A stretch of DNA of 64,000 nt from Candidatus Rokuibacteriota bacterium (GTDB lineage: Bacteria > Methylomirabilota > Methylomirabilia > Rokubacteriales > CSP1-6), in NCBI GenBank assembly GCA_003221695.1, contig QHSX01000039.1:157637-221636 (forward strand), in the 5' to 3' direction. Below, piece after piece: positions 8,201 through 16,849 of the stretch. The translations under genes were made by a program, and so were the position numbers. Numbering within the stretch: position 1 is the first letter of the stretch; each line of letters starts with the position of its first letter. Under the pieces are notes generated by a model. The model did no database searches. It saw only the letters and a list, made by a program, of their open reading frames with translations, and had not been told where the DNA came from.

Positions 8201-9421
8201 GTGTCCCTGACGATCAACTGGGCCCAGTGCCACACGCGTCCCGTCCTCATGATTCCCGGCCCGACCGAGCTCCCGTTCCCCGTCATCCAGGCGATGAACC
8301 AGCCGCCGTCCATCCAGTACGATCGGAGCTTCGACGAGGAGGTCCTCGAGCCGACGACGCTCGCCCTGCGCGACGTCTTCCAGACCAAGAACGAGGTGCT
8401 CATGATGCCGGGCTCGGGCCGGACGGCGCTGGAGGCGGGGGCGCTCTCGGTCATCGAGCCGGGTGACCGCGTGCTCGTGGTCGGCGCGGGCCAGTTCGGC
8501 ATCCTCATGCGCGAGATCATGAACCGGACCGGCGCCGACTGGACCGAGTTCCCCGTGGAGTGGGGAGCGCGCCTCGACATGTCGCGCCTCCAGCACGAGG
8601 CCGAGCGTCTACGCCCGAAGGCGATCACGCTGGTCCACAACGAGACGTCGACCGGTACGACCTACCCGGCCGTGGAGGTCGGGAAGGTCGCGCGCTCGGT
8701 TGGGGCGCTCTTTCTTCTCGATACCGTCTCTTCGATCGCGGGGCTCGACGTCCGCACGGACGAGTGGGGCGTGGACCTCAACATGACCGGTTCGCAGAAG
8801 TGCCTGGCCGCGCCCCTCGGCCTGGCGCTCGTCGCCGTGAGCCCGCGCGCGTGGGCGGCCATGGAGGGCCGGAGCAAGCCGGCCCGGAGTTACACGTACG
8901 ACCTCCTGCGCTGGAAGGAGTGGTGGGTCCCGGTCTCGCGCGGCGGCAAGGTGCCGGACGGCGCGCCCCGGCGCCAGCCGGTGTCCATGCCCACGCATCT
9001 CACCGCGGCGATGCGTGTCGCCGTGAGGCTGATCCTCGAGGAGGGGCTGACCCATCGGTTCCGCCGCCACGTCGTGGCGGCGGAGGCGCTCCGCCGTGGC
9101 CTCGCGGCGATGGGCATCGAGATGTTCCCCGACCCGTCGATTCTGTCGAACACCGTCTCGTGCGTCAGAGTGCCCAAGGGGATCGAGCCCGCCGCCGTCG
9201 TCGCGCAGATGCGCGACCGGTACGGGATCCTGATCGGCACGGGCCTCGACAAGATGCGCACGACCTCGCTCCGCATCGGGACCATGGGGGTCACGGCGAG
9301 CCCGCCGTACGTGCTGCCGACGCTCTCGGCGCTCGAGCTCGCGCTGCGCGACCTCGGGTACAAGTGCGAGCCCGGCGCGGGTGTCGCCGCCGCGCAGGCC
9401 GCGTTCGCCGACCTGACATAA
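8201..9421 (+). CDS. Class V aminotransferase (alanine/serine-glyoxylate aminotransferase-like)
   Basis: MIPGPTELPFPVIQAM...DEWGVDLNMTGSQKCLAAPLGLALVAVS; GTG start preceded by AAAGGA. Upstream in-frame extension of the ORF is probably leader. Confidence 0.9.
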   Translation: MSLTINWAQCHTRPVLMIPGPTELPFPVIQAMNQPPSIQYDRSFDEEVLEPTTLALRDVFQTKNEVLMMPGSGRTALEAGALSVIEPGDRVLVVGAGQFGILMREIMNRTGADWTEFPVEWGARLDMSRLQHEAERLRPKAITLVHNETSTGTTYPAVEVGKVARSVGALFLLDTVSSIAGLDVRTDEWGVDLNMTGSQKCLAAPLGLALVAVSPRAWAAMEGRSKPARSYTYDLLRWKEWWVPVSRGGKVPDGAPRRQPVSMPTHLTAAMRVAVRLILEEGLTHRFRRHVVAAEALRRGLAAMGIEMFPDPSILSNTVSCVRVPKGIEPAAVVAQMRDRYGILIGTGLDKMRTTSLRIGTMGVTASPPYVLPTLSALELALRDLGYKCEPGAGVAAAQAAFADLT

Positions 9422-9423
9422 CC

Positions 9424-10374
9424 GTGGCGCCCGAGCCGCTCGTCGTCGTCCCCGACGACTTCCCGAGCGTCTTCGAGGGTACCCCGGCCCACGAGCGATT
9501 GAAGAAGCTCGGCGAGACCCGCGTCTACACCGCGCGCGGCGCCGAGGACGAGGCCGAGCTGATCCGCCGCATCGGCGGCGCCCGCATCATCGTCAACATC
9601 CGCGCCCATGCGCGCTTCACCGACGCGGTGTTCGCCGCGTGCCGCGACATCGAGCTCGTCTCGATCTGGGGCACCGGCACGGACAACGTCGACCTCGACG
9701 CCGCCGGCCGCCGCGGCGTGACCGTGTGCAACACGCCCGGCGTGAACGCCTTCGCCGTCGCCGAGCACACGCTGGCGCTCATGCTCGCCGCGGCACGAAA
9801 AATTCCGAAGACCGACCACGAGATGCGCGGGGGCGCCTGGCCGCGCGAGATGCTCACGCAGCTCCTCGGCAAGACGCTCGGCGTGTTCGGCACCGGTAAG
9901 ATCGGGATGCGCGTCGCCGAGCTGGGCCGTGCCATCGGGATGGAGGTCCGGACGTGGAGCGCCCGCGGCGGGACGGCCGCCGCCAAGGACGCGGTCCTCC
10001 GGGCCGCCGACGTCGTGAGCCTGCACCTGCGCCTCGTGCCCAACACGCGGGCGTTCCTCTCGCGCCGCGAGTTCGCCCTCATGAAGCGGACGACGATCCT
10101 GGTCAACACGGGCCGGGGCGCGCTCGTCGAGCGGGACGCGCTCCTCGACGCCCTCACCCACGGCAAGCTCGCGGCCGCGGGCCTCGACGTCTTCCACGAC
10201 GAGCCGCTCAAACCTGGCGATCCGCTGCTGGCGCTCCCGAACGTCGTGCTCTCGCCCCACAACGCGGGCCAGACGCCCGAGGTGATCCGCGACGGGCTGC
10301 TGCGCGCCGTCGAGAACGTCGAGAACTTCCTCGCCGGGCGGCCGACCGACGTCGTCGTCGCCCCCGTCAGGTAG
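9424..10374 (+). CDS. D-2-hydroxyacid dehydrogenase (NAD-binding)
   Basis: GTKTLGVFGTGKIGMRVAELGRAIGMEV-type Rossmann segment (sequence GKTLGVFGTGKIGMRVAELGRAIGMEV), VSLHLRLVPNTRAFLSRREFALMKRTTILVNTGRGALVERDAL, DVFHDEPL, LSPHNAGQT. Confidence 0.93.
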   Translation: MAPEPLVVVPDDFPSVFEGTPAHERLKKLGETRVYTARGAEDEAELIRRIGGARIIVNIRAHARFTDAVFAACRDIELVSIWGTGTDNVDLDAAGRRGVTVCNTPGVNAFAVAEHTLALMLAAARKIPKTDHEMRGGAWPREMLTQLLGKTLGVFGTGKIGMRVAELGRAIGMEVRTWSARGGTAAAKDAVLRAADVVSLHLRLVPNTRAFLSRREFALMKRTTILVNTGRGALVERDALLDALTHGKLAAAGLDVFHDEPLKPGDPLLALPNVVLSPHNAGQTPEVIRDGLLRAVENVENFLAGRPTDVVVAPVR

Positions 10375-10383
10375 GCGCCGCCG

Positions 10384-12156
10384 GTGGCCGTCGTCGCCCT
10401 CGAGATCGCACGGCGTGCGGCCGTGCTCGACGGCCACGCGTTCGGTGGCGCGGGGGCCTACGAGAAGCTCGCAGGCGTCGTTCGGTTCGCCGTGGATCGG
10501 GCTCACCCCTCCAATCACCTCATCACGGACCTCGGCCTCGCCCCGTCGAGCGTCCGCGACCGCGTCGAGCTCTGGGCCGACTTCTACCTGCTCCGGCCGG
10601 CGGACCCGGGGCGCGGGAACCGCCGCCTCCTCCTCGACGTCCCGAACCGCGGCCGCAAGGTGGCGCTCTCCATGTTCAACAGCGCGCCCCGCGTGCCGGA
10701 CCCGTCCACGCCGGAGGATTTCGGCAACGGCTTCCTCATGCGCCAGGGCTACACGGTCGCCTGGTGCGGCTGGCAGCACGACGTCCCGCGCCACGACGGG
10801 CTCATGGCCCTCACCGTGCCCGCGGCGCGGGGCGACGGCGGTGCGATCACCGGGCCGGTGCGCTGCGAGTGGCGGCCAAACACGCGCGTCACGACCCTGC
10901 CGCTCGCCGACCGCTACCACATTCCGCATCCGACCGTGGACCTCAACGACCCCGGCGCCCGCCTGACCGTGCGCGAGCGCCGCGACGCCGCGGCCGTCGA
11001 GGTGGAGCGCGGCAAGTGGCGGTTCCCCGACGCTTCCAGCGTCACGCTCGCGGGCGGCTTCGAGCCCGGCAAGATCTACGAGCTCGTGTACCGCTCGGCG
11101 AGCCCGCCGCTCGTGGGTCTGGGCTTCCTCGCGGTGCGCGACGCCGCGGCGTGGCTCCGGTTCGCTCCCGCGGCCGACGGGAATCCCTGCGCGGGCGCGC
11201 TCGACCGCGCGTACGCCTTCGGCGTCTCGCAGAGCGGGCGTTTTCTCCGCCACCTCCTGCACCTCGGCCTGAACGAGGACGAGACGGAACGCCGCGTCTT
11301 CGACGCCGTCCTGCCCCACGTGGCGGGCGCGCGGCGCGGTGAGTTCAACCACCGGTTCGGTCAGCCCTCGCCGAACGCGACGCACGCGGTCGGCAGCCTG
11401 TTCCCGTTCACCGACACCGTCGAGACCGATCCGCTGACGGGCGAGCGCGGCGCGCTCCTGGCGCGGCTCGAGGCGCGCGGCACGCTTCCAAAGATCTTCA
11501 CGATCAACACGTCGGCCGAGTACTGGCGCGGCGACGCCTCGCTCGTCCACACCGACATCGCCGGCAAGCGCGACGTCGAGCCGCACCCCTCCGCCCGCGT
11601 CTACCTCTTCGCTTCCACCCAGCACACGCCCGGAAGCCTCCCGCCGCCCGACGCCGACCCGAACACGGGCGACCGGGGGCGCGAGCCGTTCAACGTCGTG
11701 GACTACGCACCGCTCCTGCGCGCAGCGCTCGTGAGCCTGGATCGGTGGGTCACCGAGGGCGTCGAGCCGCCCGCGAGCAACGTGCCGCGTCTGGCGGATG
11801 GGACCGCGGTGCTCGCCGAGGCGACCGCGGGCGTGTTCACGAAGATCCCCGGCGTCCGCTTCCCGGATCGGATCGACCGGCCGGTGCGCCTCGACTTCGG
11901 CCCCGAGCTGGCGCGCGGCATCGTCACCGAGCTGCCGCCCAAGGTCGGCGCCCCGTTCGTCACGTTCGTGTCCGCCGTGGACGCCGACGGCAACGAGATC
12001 GCGGGCGTGCGGCCGGTCGAGCTGCTGGCGCCGCTCGCGACCTTCACCGGCTGGAACCTGCGCCATCCCGCGCAGGGCGCGCCCGGCGATCTCATGAGCA
12101 TGATGGGCTCGACGCTCCCATTCCCGCGCGCGCGCCGAGCGGCTCGCGGCCGGTGA
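10384..12156 (+). CDS. Alpha/beta hydrolase domain protein (Abhydrolase_10-like), possibly frameshifted at its 3' end
   Basis: FGGAGAYEKLAGVVRFAVD...AYAFGVSQSGRFLRHLLHLGLNEDETERRVFDAVLPHVAGARRGEFNHRFGQPS; expected C-terminus continues in another frame downstream. Confidence 0.82.
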   Translation: MAVVALEIARRAAVLDGHAFGGAGAYEKLAGVVRFAVDRAHPSNHLITDLGLAPSSVRDRVELWADFYLLRPADPGRGNRRLLLDVPNRGRKVALSMFNSAPRVPDPSTPEDFGNGFLMRQGYTVAWCGWQHDVPRHDGLMALTVPAARGDGGAITGPVRCEWRPNTRVTTLPLADRYHIPHPTVDLNDPGARLTVRERRDAAAVEVERGKWRFPDASSVTLAGGFEPGKIYELVYRSASPPLVGLGFLAVRDAAAWLRFAPAADGNPCAGALDRAYAFGVSQSGRFLRHLLHLGLNEDETERRVFDAVLPHVAGARRGEFNHRFGQPSPNATHAVGSLFPFTDTVETDPLTGERGALLARLEARGTLPKIFTINTSAEYWRGDASLVHTDIAGKRDVEPHPSARVYLFASTQHTPGSLPPPDADPNTGDRGREPFNVVDYAPLLRAALVSLDRWVTEGVEPPASNVPRLADGTAVLAEATAGVFTKIPGVRFPDRIDRPVRLDFGPELARGIVTELPPKVGAPFVTFVSAVDADGNEIAGVRPVELLAPLATFTGWNLRHPAQGAPGDLMSMMGSTLPFPRARRAARGR

Positions 12157-12280
12157 TCCCCGACGCTCGATCGAGGAGCGCTACCCGTCGCGCGCGGCGT
12201 ACCTCGAGCGGGCCCGGGCGGCGGCGCTGGCGCTCGTGGCGGCGCACCGCCTGCTCGCCGAGGACCTCGAGTTAGACAGC

Positions 12281-12916
12281 ATGCGGTTCAGCCTCACGTT
12301 GGTAGTGATTCCGGTAGTGATAGTCGTGGCGGTGCCGAGCGTTCCTACGGATGCTGCGGGTACGCGCTGGTCTTCGGTCCCTGATATCAATCAGCAGGTC
12401 ACCCTTTCTCACGCCGAGACGGCGCCGCGCTGTTCGGCTACAACGCCGCCATTGACTACGCGCTCGCTTGGGCCAGTGCGCCCGGGGCAGTCGTTGCGCG
12501 ACCTTGAGAAGGTTTGCCCCACCCTGCGTTACGGGTGGTACTGGAGCGAAGGGTCTCCCAATCCAGTAGTCTTGCTTCGCCTCGGCGAAGCTGCCGTGAT
12601 GGTCGAGTTCTCGGACGCGACCCCTACGAGCACGGTCTATCGAATCACAACCGCTTTCCCGGTCCGAACAACCGATGGCTTTGGTCCAGGGTCCCAACTC
12701 TCGGCCATGATGCGCGCCTGGGGCAAGGCGCACTTCGGGATTGGCGAGTGTGCACTCTACGTTTGGTTCGCGACGCGCCCGGGATTGTCGTTCAGCGTCG
12801 ACGTTCCGGAAACGCTCGACTGCCTTACTCGGGGTCGAATAGAGTCTACTGGTGATGCCTCCCTCTTGCCGCAGGACACTAGGGTTGGACCTGTTCTGTT
12901 GTTCACAGCCAACTGA
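12281..12916 (+). CDS. Hypothetical secreted protein (cassette-borne)
   Basis: N-terminal signal-like MRFSLTLVVIPVVIVVAVPSVPTDAAG; no family recognised; visibly lower GC than its neighbours. Confidence 0.55.
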   Translation: MRFSLTLVVIPVVIVVAVPSVPTDAAGTRWSSVPDINQQVTLSHAETAPRCSATTPPLTTRSLGPVRPGQSLRDLEKVCPTLRYGWYWSEGSPNPVVLLRLGEAAVMVEFSDATPTSTVYRITTAFPVRTTDGFGPGSQLSAMMRAWGKAHFGIGECALYVWFATRPGLSFSVDVPETLDCLTRGRIESTGDASLLPQDTRVGPVLLFTAN

Positions 12917-12922
12917 CGTCCT

Positions 12923-13019
12923 GTCTAACATCAGGCTGAACCCGACGCCAGACGAACAGGGCTGGTTCCCAGGGACGATGCTCGCCGGCGTCCGGCGCGG
13001 GTTAGCCTGAGCGTTATCC
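12923..13019. other. attC-like imperfect palindrome
   Basis: GTCTAAC-A-TCAGGCT(g)AACCCG...CGGGTTAGCCTGA-GC-GTTATCC; inner arms GACGCC/GGCGTC; one bulged base in the L''-like box. Orientation uncertain. Confidence 0.5.
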
Positions 13020-13334
13020 GCCTATGCGGTGGAGTTGACCAGGCTTGAGCGCCGGAAGGGCGTCGAGGATTGCTGGCACGAGCGGCTGGAGGTGCACCAT
13101 GCGGTTGGAGGGCGCACGGACAAGCAGCACGCCGACAGCCGCTGAGGTCAGATTCTGCTGGAACTCGATGCCCCGGTCCATCGTGACCAGCGCGTCGTAC
13201 TCGCCTCCCATGCGCCGGAGAAGCTCGCCGTTCGTAATGCCCGTCCAGCCACGGCCGGCCACCGTATCGACACGGTGGCCTTGGAGCGCAGCGGCAAGGT
13301 CTATCGGGAGCTGCTCGTCAAGCAGAACGCGCAC
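13014..13334 (-). CDS. DUF5615-like (PIN-fold) putative toxin
   Basis: MRVLLDEQLPIDLAAALQGHRVDTVAGRGWTGITNGELLRRMGGEYDALVTMDRGIEFQQNL; its stop codon lies inside the attC-like GTTATCC. Confidence 0.78.
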   Translation of the reverse strand: MRVLLDEQLPIDLAAALQGHRVDTVAGRGWTGITNGELLRRMGGEYDALVTMDRGIEFQQNLTSAAVGVLLVRAPSNRMVHLQPLVPAILDALPALKPGQLHRIGG

Positions 13335-13542
13335 TAGCCAGCAGCGTAGCGCGCGCGAGGTCGAGTGCCGCGATCGCCTGGTCGCGTCTCACGGAGGGGA
13401 ACTGGCGAAGAAACTCATCCACGGTCTCGCCGCCTTCGAGGTAATCGAACAGCGACTGTATCGGAACGCGTGTGCCAACGAACACAGGCGTGCCCCCCAG
13501 GATGTCGTGGTCACTGTGCACGATATCGCTTAGCTGGGTCAT
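13318..13542 (-). CDS. DUF433 family putative antitoxin
   Basis: MTQLSDIVHSDHDILGGTPVFVGTRVPIQSLFDYLEGGETVDEFLRQFPSVRRDQAIAALDLA, typical DUF433; overlaps the toxin gene. Confidence 0.85.
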   Translation of the reverse strand: MTQLSDIVHSDHDILGGTPVFVGTRVPIQSLFDYLEGGETVDEFLRQFPSVRRDQAIAALDLARATLLASARSA

Positions 13543-13643
13543 AGTGGTTGCCCCAGTATACACGCGGAGCAACGGGGCGTATAACTCCGGGCTACGGCCA
13601 GCGGCGTCTCGGCGTTACATTCTCCGCTGGCAGGGGGGGCTCG

Positions 13644-14675
13644 ATGAGTGACCGACGCGAAAGCTCGAGTCGACGCGGCTTCGTGGGTGGACTGGCCCTG
13701 GCCGGGACCGCGAGCCTTCTCGGGCTGCGTCCTGAGCCCGCCGCCGCCGAGCCGCCGCCGGAGACCTTCACGCTCAGGATCCAGCGACCGGTGAAGACGC
13801 TCCCCGGTGTGTGCGTCGCTCCGCAGCTCGTCGCCGACGAGCTGCTGAAGCTGGAGGGTTTCACTGATGTGCGATACGTGGCGACGGACACCCCACAGCG
13901 TTCCGCTGGACTCGCGGGGGGAGAGATCGACCTTTCGATGGGCTTCGTCGGCGTCTGGATCAAACAGGTGGACGCCGGCCATCCCATCGTCATGCTGACG
14001 GGCATCCACGTCGGCTGCTACGAGCTCTTCGCCTCCGAGCGAATCCGTACGATCGGCGATCTTCGAGACAAGACGATTGGCGTGACCGAGCTCGGTTCGG
14101 GCCGCCACCTATTTCTCGTCAGTCTTCTGTCCTATGTGGGTCTGAACCCGAACAAGGACATCACGTTGGTCACGAAGCCGCAGGCCGAATCGGTGAAGCT
14201 CTTCACGGAGGGAAAGCTCGACGCGTATCAGGCGTTCTCCGAGGAGGTGCCGGAGCTTCGGAAGCGCAAGATCGGACACGTTATCATGAATAGCACCGAG
14301 GAGCGCCCGTGGTCGCAGTACTTCTGCTGCGTCCTGGCTGGCAACCGCGAGTTCGTCCGTGCGCACCCGGTCGCGACCAAACGTGCGGTGCGGGCCATCC
14401 TGAAGTCATCGAGTCTGTGCGCCCTCGAGCCGGACCGCGTCGCGCGCTCCATCGTGGACCGAGGCTTCACCACCGCTCCATACGAGTATGTCCGCAGCAC
14501 CATCAAGAGCCTGCCCTACGCGAAGTGGCGCGAGTACGACCCCGCGGATACGGTCCGCTTTTACACGCTCCGTCTTCACGAGGTAGGAATGGTTAAGGGG
14601 ACGCCGCAGAAGATCCTTGCCCAGGGCACCGACTGGCGTTTCCTCAACGAGTTGAAGAAAGAGCTGAAGGGATAG
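13644..14675 (+). CDS. ABC transporter substrate-binding protein (NMT1/SsuA-like), Tat-type signal
   Basis: SSRRGFVGGLALAGTASLLGL signal; FTLRIQRP...GEIDLSMGFVGVWIKQVDAGHPIVMLTG...IRTIGDLRDKTIGVTELGSG. Confidence 0.8.
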   Translation: MSDRRESSSRRGFVGGLALAGTASLLGLRPEPAAAEPPPETFTLRIQRPVKTLPGVCVAPQLVADELLKLEGFTDVRYVATDTPQRSAGLAGGEIDLSMGFVGVWIKQVDAGHPIVMLTGIHVGCYELFASERIRTIGDLRDKTIGVTELGSGRHLFLVSLLSYVGLNPNKDITLVTKPQAESVKLFTEGKLDAYQAFSEEVPELRKRKIGHVIMNSTEERPWSQYFCCVLAGNREFVRAHPVATKRAVRAILKSSSLCALEPDRVARSIVDRGFTTAPYEYVRSTIKSLPYAKWREYDPADTVRFYTLRLHEVGMVKGTPQKILAQGTDWRFLNELKKELKG

Positions 14676-14717
14676 CAAGGTCCGACGAGGACTTGGCGTA
14701 GCGAAGGCGATGGGGGC

Positions 14718-14775
14718 CGATAACTTCAGGATCCAGCGGACGGCCTCCGGCCCCGGCTGCTCCTGCGCGTTAGAC
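14718..14775. other. Second, weaker attC-like site (58 bp)
   Basis: CGATAAC-TTC-AGGATCCAGC...GCTGCTCCT-GCGC-GTTAGAC; TAAC/GTTA, AGGA/TCCT and CAGC/GCTG complementary. Confidence 0.35.
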
Positions 14776-14780
14776 CGCTT

Positions 14781-14799
14781 GAGCCCGTCGGCCGGGCTC
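14781..14799. other. Perfect 7-bp hairpin GAGCCCG-tcggc-CGGGCTC
   Basis: Direct reading of the intergenic sequence. Confidence 0.6.
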
Positions 14800-14828
14800 A
14801 GAGCCTGACCCTCACTCGGCGCGCGAAC

Positions 14829-14907
14829 CGGTTGCGCCGGTTCACTCAGGCTCGCCTCGGGCGTCGGACGCCCTACGGCCTCGCACTTCCGCGCCGGCGC
14901 TCGAACA
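14829..14907 (-). repeat. Interspersed palindromic repeat, copy A (REP/MITE-like)
   Basis: Reverse complement contains AGGGCGTCCGACGCCCGAGGCGAGCCTGAG, identical to 60433-60482. Confidence 0.75.
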
Positions 14908-14913
14908 GGGCGC

Positions 14914-15786
14914 TTACCTAGCGCCGCGCGCGTACCACTCGTAGATCTCCGCGCCCGTCGTCAGCCACACGCCCTTGTGCTTCCGGATGTAGTCGTACGC
15001 CGCCTCAAAGTACTTGATGCGGTGCGGGACGCCGTGGATGTACGGGTGGACCGCGATCGCCATCACGCGCGGGTTCCGCGCGCCCTCCAGATAGAGCCGG
15101 TCGAACTGGTCACGCACGCGCTCCTGCCAGTAGCTCGACTCGTGGTGCTGGATGACCATCGTCGGAATGTCGTTCAGCTCGAGCGTGTACGGCACCGACA
15201 CGAGCCTGCCCGCCGTCGTCCGGATCTCGTAGGGCTGGTCGTCGTTGACCCAGTCCGAGACGTAGGCGATCCCCTCCTCGGCGAGGATGTCGAGCGTCTC
15301 CCACGTCTCCGTGAGGCCGGGGCCGAGCCAGCCCTGCGGCGGCTTGCCGGTGAAGTCGCGGAGGAGCTGGATGGACTCGCGGACGGCGGCGCGCTGGTCG
15401 GGGAGGAGGTGCATCGCACCCTGCTTGACGCCGTGGCCCATGAACTCCCAGCCCGCGTCCAGCATCGCCCGCGCCACCGGCTCGTAGGAGCGGACCACGT
15501 TGGCGTTGATGGACGTGGTCGCGCGGATCTTACGCTTGGCGAGCGCCTCGAACATGCGCCAGAAGCCGACGCGCATGCCGTAGTCGTGCCAGGCCCAGTT
15601 GGGGACGTCGGGCACGGTCGTGACCCCCTGCGGGGCCGTGAGATACTGGCGGGCCGTCGGCTTCTCGATGTCCCACTCCTCCACGTTGACGATGGTCCAC
15701 ACGGCGATGCGCGCGCCCTTGGGGAGCCTCCAGGGGCGCCGCGCGGTGATGGGCGAGTAGTCGAAGCGCTCGGACGGCAGTCTCAC
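14914..15786 (-). CDS. Polysaccharide deacetylase family protein (PuuE-like)
   Basis: VRLPSERFDYSPITARRPWRLPKGARIAVWTIVNVEEWD...NANVVRSYEPVARAMLDAGWEFMGHGVKQGAMH...AIAVHPYIHGVPHRI; GTG start with GGAGG upstream. Confidence 0.87.
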   Translation of the reverse strand: MRLPSERFDYSPITARRPWRLPKGARIAVWTIVNVEEWDIEKPTARQYLTAPQGVTTVPDVPNWAWHDYGMRVGFWRMFEALAKRKIRATTSINANVVRSYEPVARAMLDAGWEFMGHGVKQGAMHLLPDQRAAVRESIQLLRDFTGKPPQGWLGPGLTETWETLDILAEEGIAYVSDWVNDDQPYEIRTTAGRLVSVPYTLELNDIPTMVIQHHESSYWQERVRDQFDRLYLEGARNPRVMAIAVHPYIHGVPHRIKYFEAAYDYIRKHKGVWLTTGAEIYEWYARGAR

Positions 15787-15847
15787 GCGAGCCTCCTCGG
15801 TCGCACAGGTGCAATTGCCGGGTGGGCCTATAGTACAATCACGGGCC

Positions 15848-16849
15848 GTGGCGCAGCCTCCGGCGGTCGACATTCACGCCCACTTCTTCCCCGAGAGCTT
15901 TCTCCGCGTCATCGAGGAGCGCGGCGAGCCCTTCGGCGCGCGCGTGGACCGGGCGAGCCCCAAGGGCCCCGCGATCGTTGCGGGCGGGATGACCGGACCG
16001 CCGCTCGACGCGACCTACTGGGACCTCGACCGCCGCGTCCGCGCGATGGACAGGGCGGGCGTCCAGGTCCACGCCCTCTCGCTGACGACGCCGATGGTGC
16101 ACTGGGCCCGGGGCGATGTCGCCCGGCGCGCGGCCGAGGCGGTCAACGACGCCATGGCGGAGGCCCACCTCGCCTATCCCGACCGGTTCATCGGCTGCGC
16201 GACGCTCCCGATGCACGAGCCTCCCCTCGCCCAGGGCGAGCTCGAGCGCGTCGCGACCCTGAAGGGCATCCGTGCCGTCTACCTCGGGACCAACGTGAAC
16301 GGGCGCGAGCTCTCGGCCCCGGAGTTCGCGCCGGTCTTCGCGCGTTTGGAAGCGCTGGGGCTCCCGGTGCTGCTGCACCCGATCTCGGTCGTCGGCGCCG
16401 AGCGCCTCAGGCCCTTCTATCTGCACAACCTCCTCGGGAATCCGTTCGACACGGCGATCGCGGCCGCGCATCTCGTCTTCGGTGGGGTCCTCGATCGCCA
16501 CCCGAAGCTCCAGGTCTGCCTGCCCCACGCGGGCGGCGCACTCCCGTACCTCGTCGGACGACTCGGCCACGGCCAGCGCGTGCGGCCCGAGGCGCGCGAG
16601 CGGGCGCGCCGCCCCTTCGAGCGCTACCTCCGGCGCTTCACCTACGACACGATCAGCCACTCGGGGGACGCCCTCCGGTACCTCATCGCGACCGTCGGCG
16701 CCGATCGCGTCATGCTCGGCAGTGACTTCTGCTTCGACATGGGCTACGAGCGTCCGCGCGACATCATCACCAAGCACGCGCGGCTCGGGAAGACGGACCA
16801 GGCGCGGGTCCTCGGGGGAAACGCCCTCCGGCTCCTCCGGCTCTCGTGA
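15848..16849 (+). CDS. Amidohydrolase 2 / ACMSD-like metal-dependent hydrolase
   Basis: VDIHAHFFPESFLRVIEERG...LPHAGGALPYLVGRLGHG...RVMLGSDFCFDMGYERP. Confidence 0.9.
   Translation: MAQPPAVDIHAHFFPESFLRVIEERGEPFGARVDRASPKGPAIVAGGMTGPPLDATYWDLDRRVRAMDRAGVQVHALSLTTPMVHWARGDVARRAAEAVNDAMAEAHLAYPDRFIGCATLPMHEPPLAQGELERVATLKGIRAVYLGTNVNGRELSAPEFAPVFARLEALGLPVLLHPISVVGAERLRPFYLHNLLGNPFDTAIAAAHLVFGGVLDRHPKLQVCLPHAGGALPYLVGRLGHGQRVRPEARERARRPFERYLRRFTYDTISHSGDALRYLIATVGADRVMLGSDFCFDMGYERPRDIITKHARLGKTDQARVLGGNALRLLRLS

Larger units (their letters stand above)
12271..13019. mobile_element. Integron-gene-cassette-like unit (core site GTTAGAC, one gene, attC-like palindrome)
   Basis: GTTAGAC at 12271-12277, ATG 3 nt later at 12281, stop at 12916, GTCTAAC at 12923-12929, L-box-like GGCTGAACCCG/CGGGTTAGCC, GTTATCC at 13013-13019. 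No integrase seen. Confidence 0.5.

Noticed and set aside
12154-12156. TGA at the end of the alpha/beta hydrolase ORF as another Sec codon
   Set aside because: The downstream homologous tail is in a different frame and no Cys position or SECIS-like hairpin is expected there; a frameshift is the simpler reading.
13577-13632. Possible further attC between the DUF433 gene and the substrate-binding gene (GTATAAC...GTTACAT; hairpin CCAGCGG/CCGCTGG)
   Set aside because: Too short, core boxes do not fit and there are no matching L boxes; kept only as a generic hairpin.
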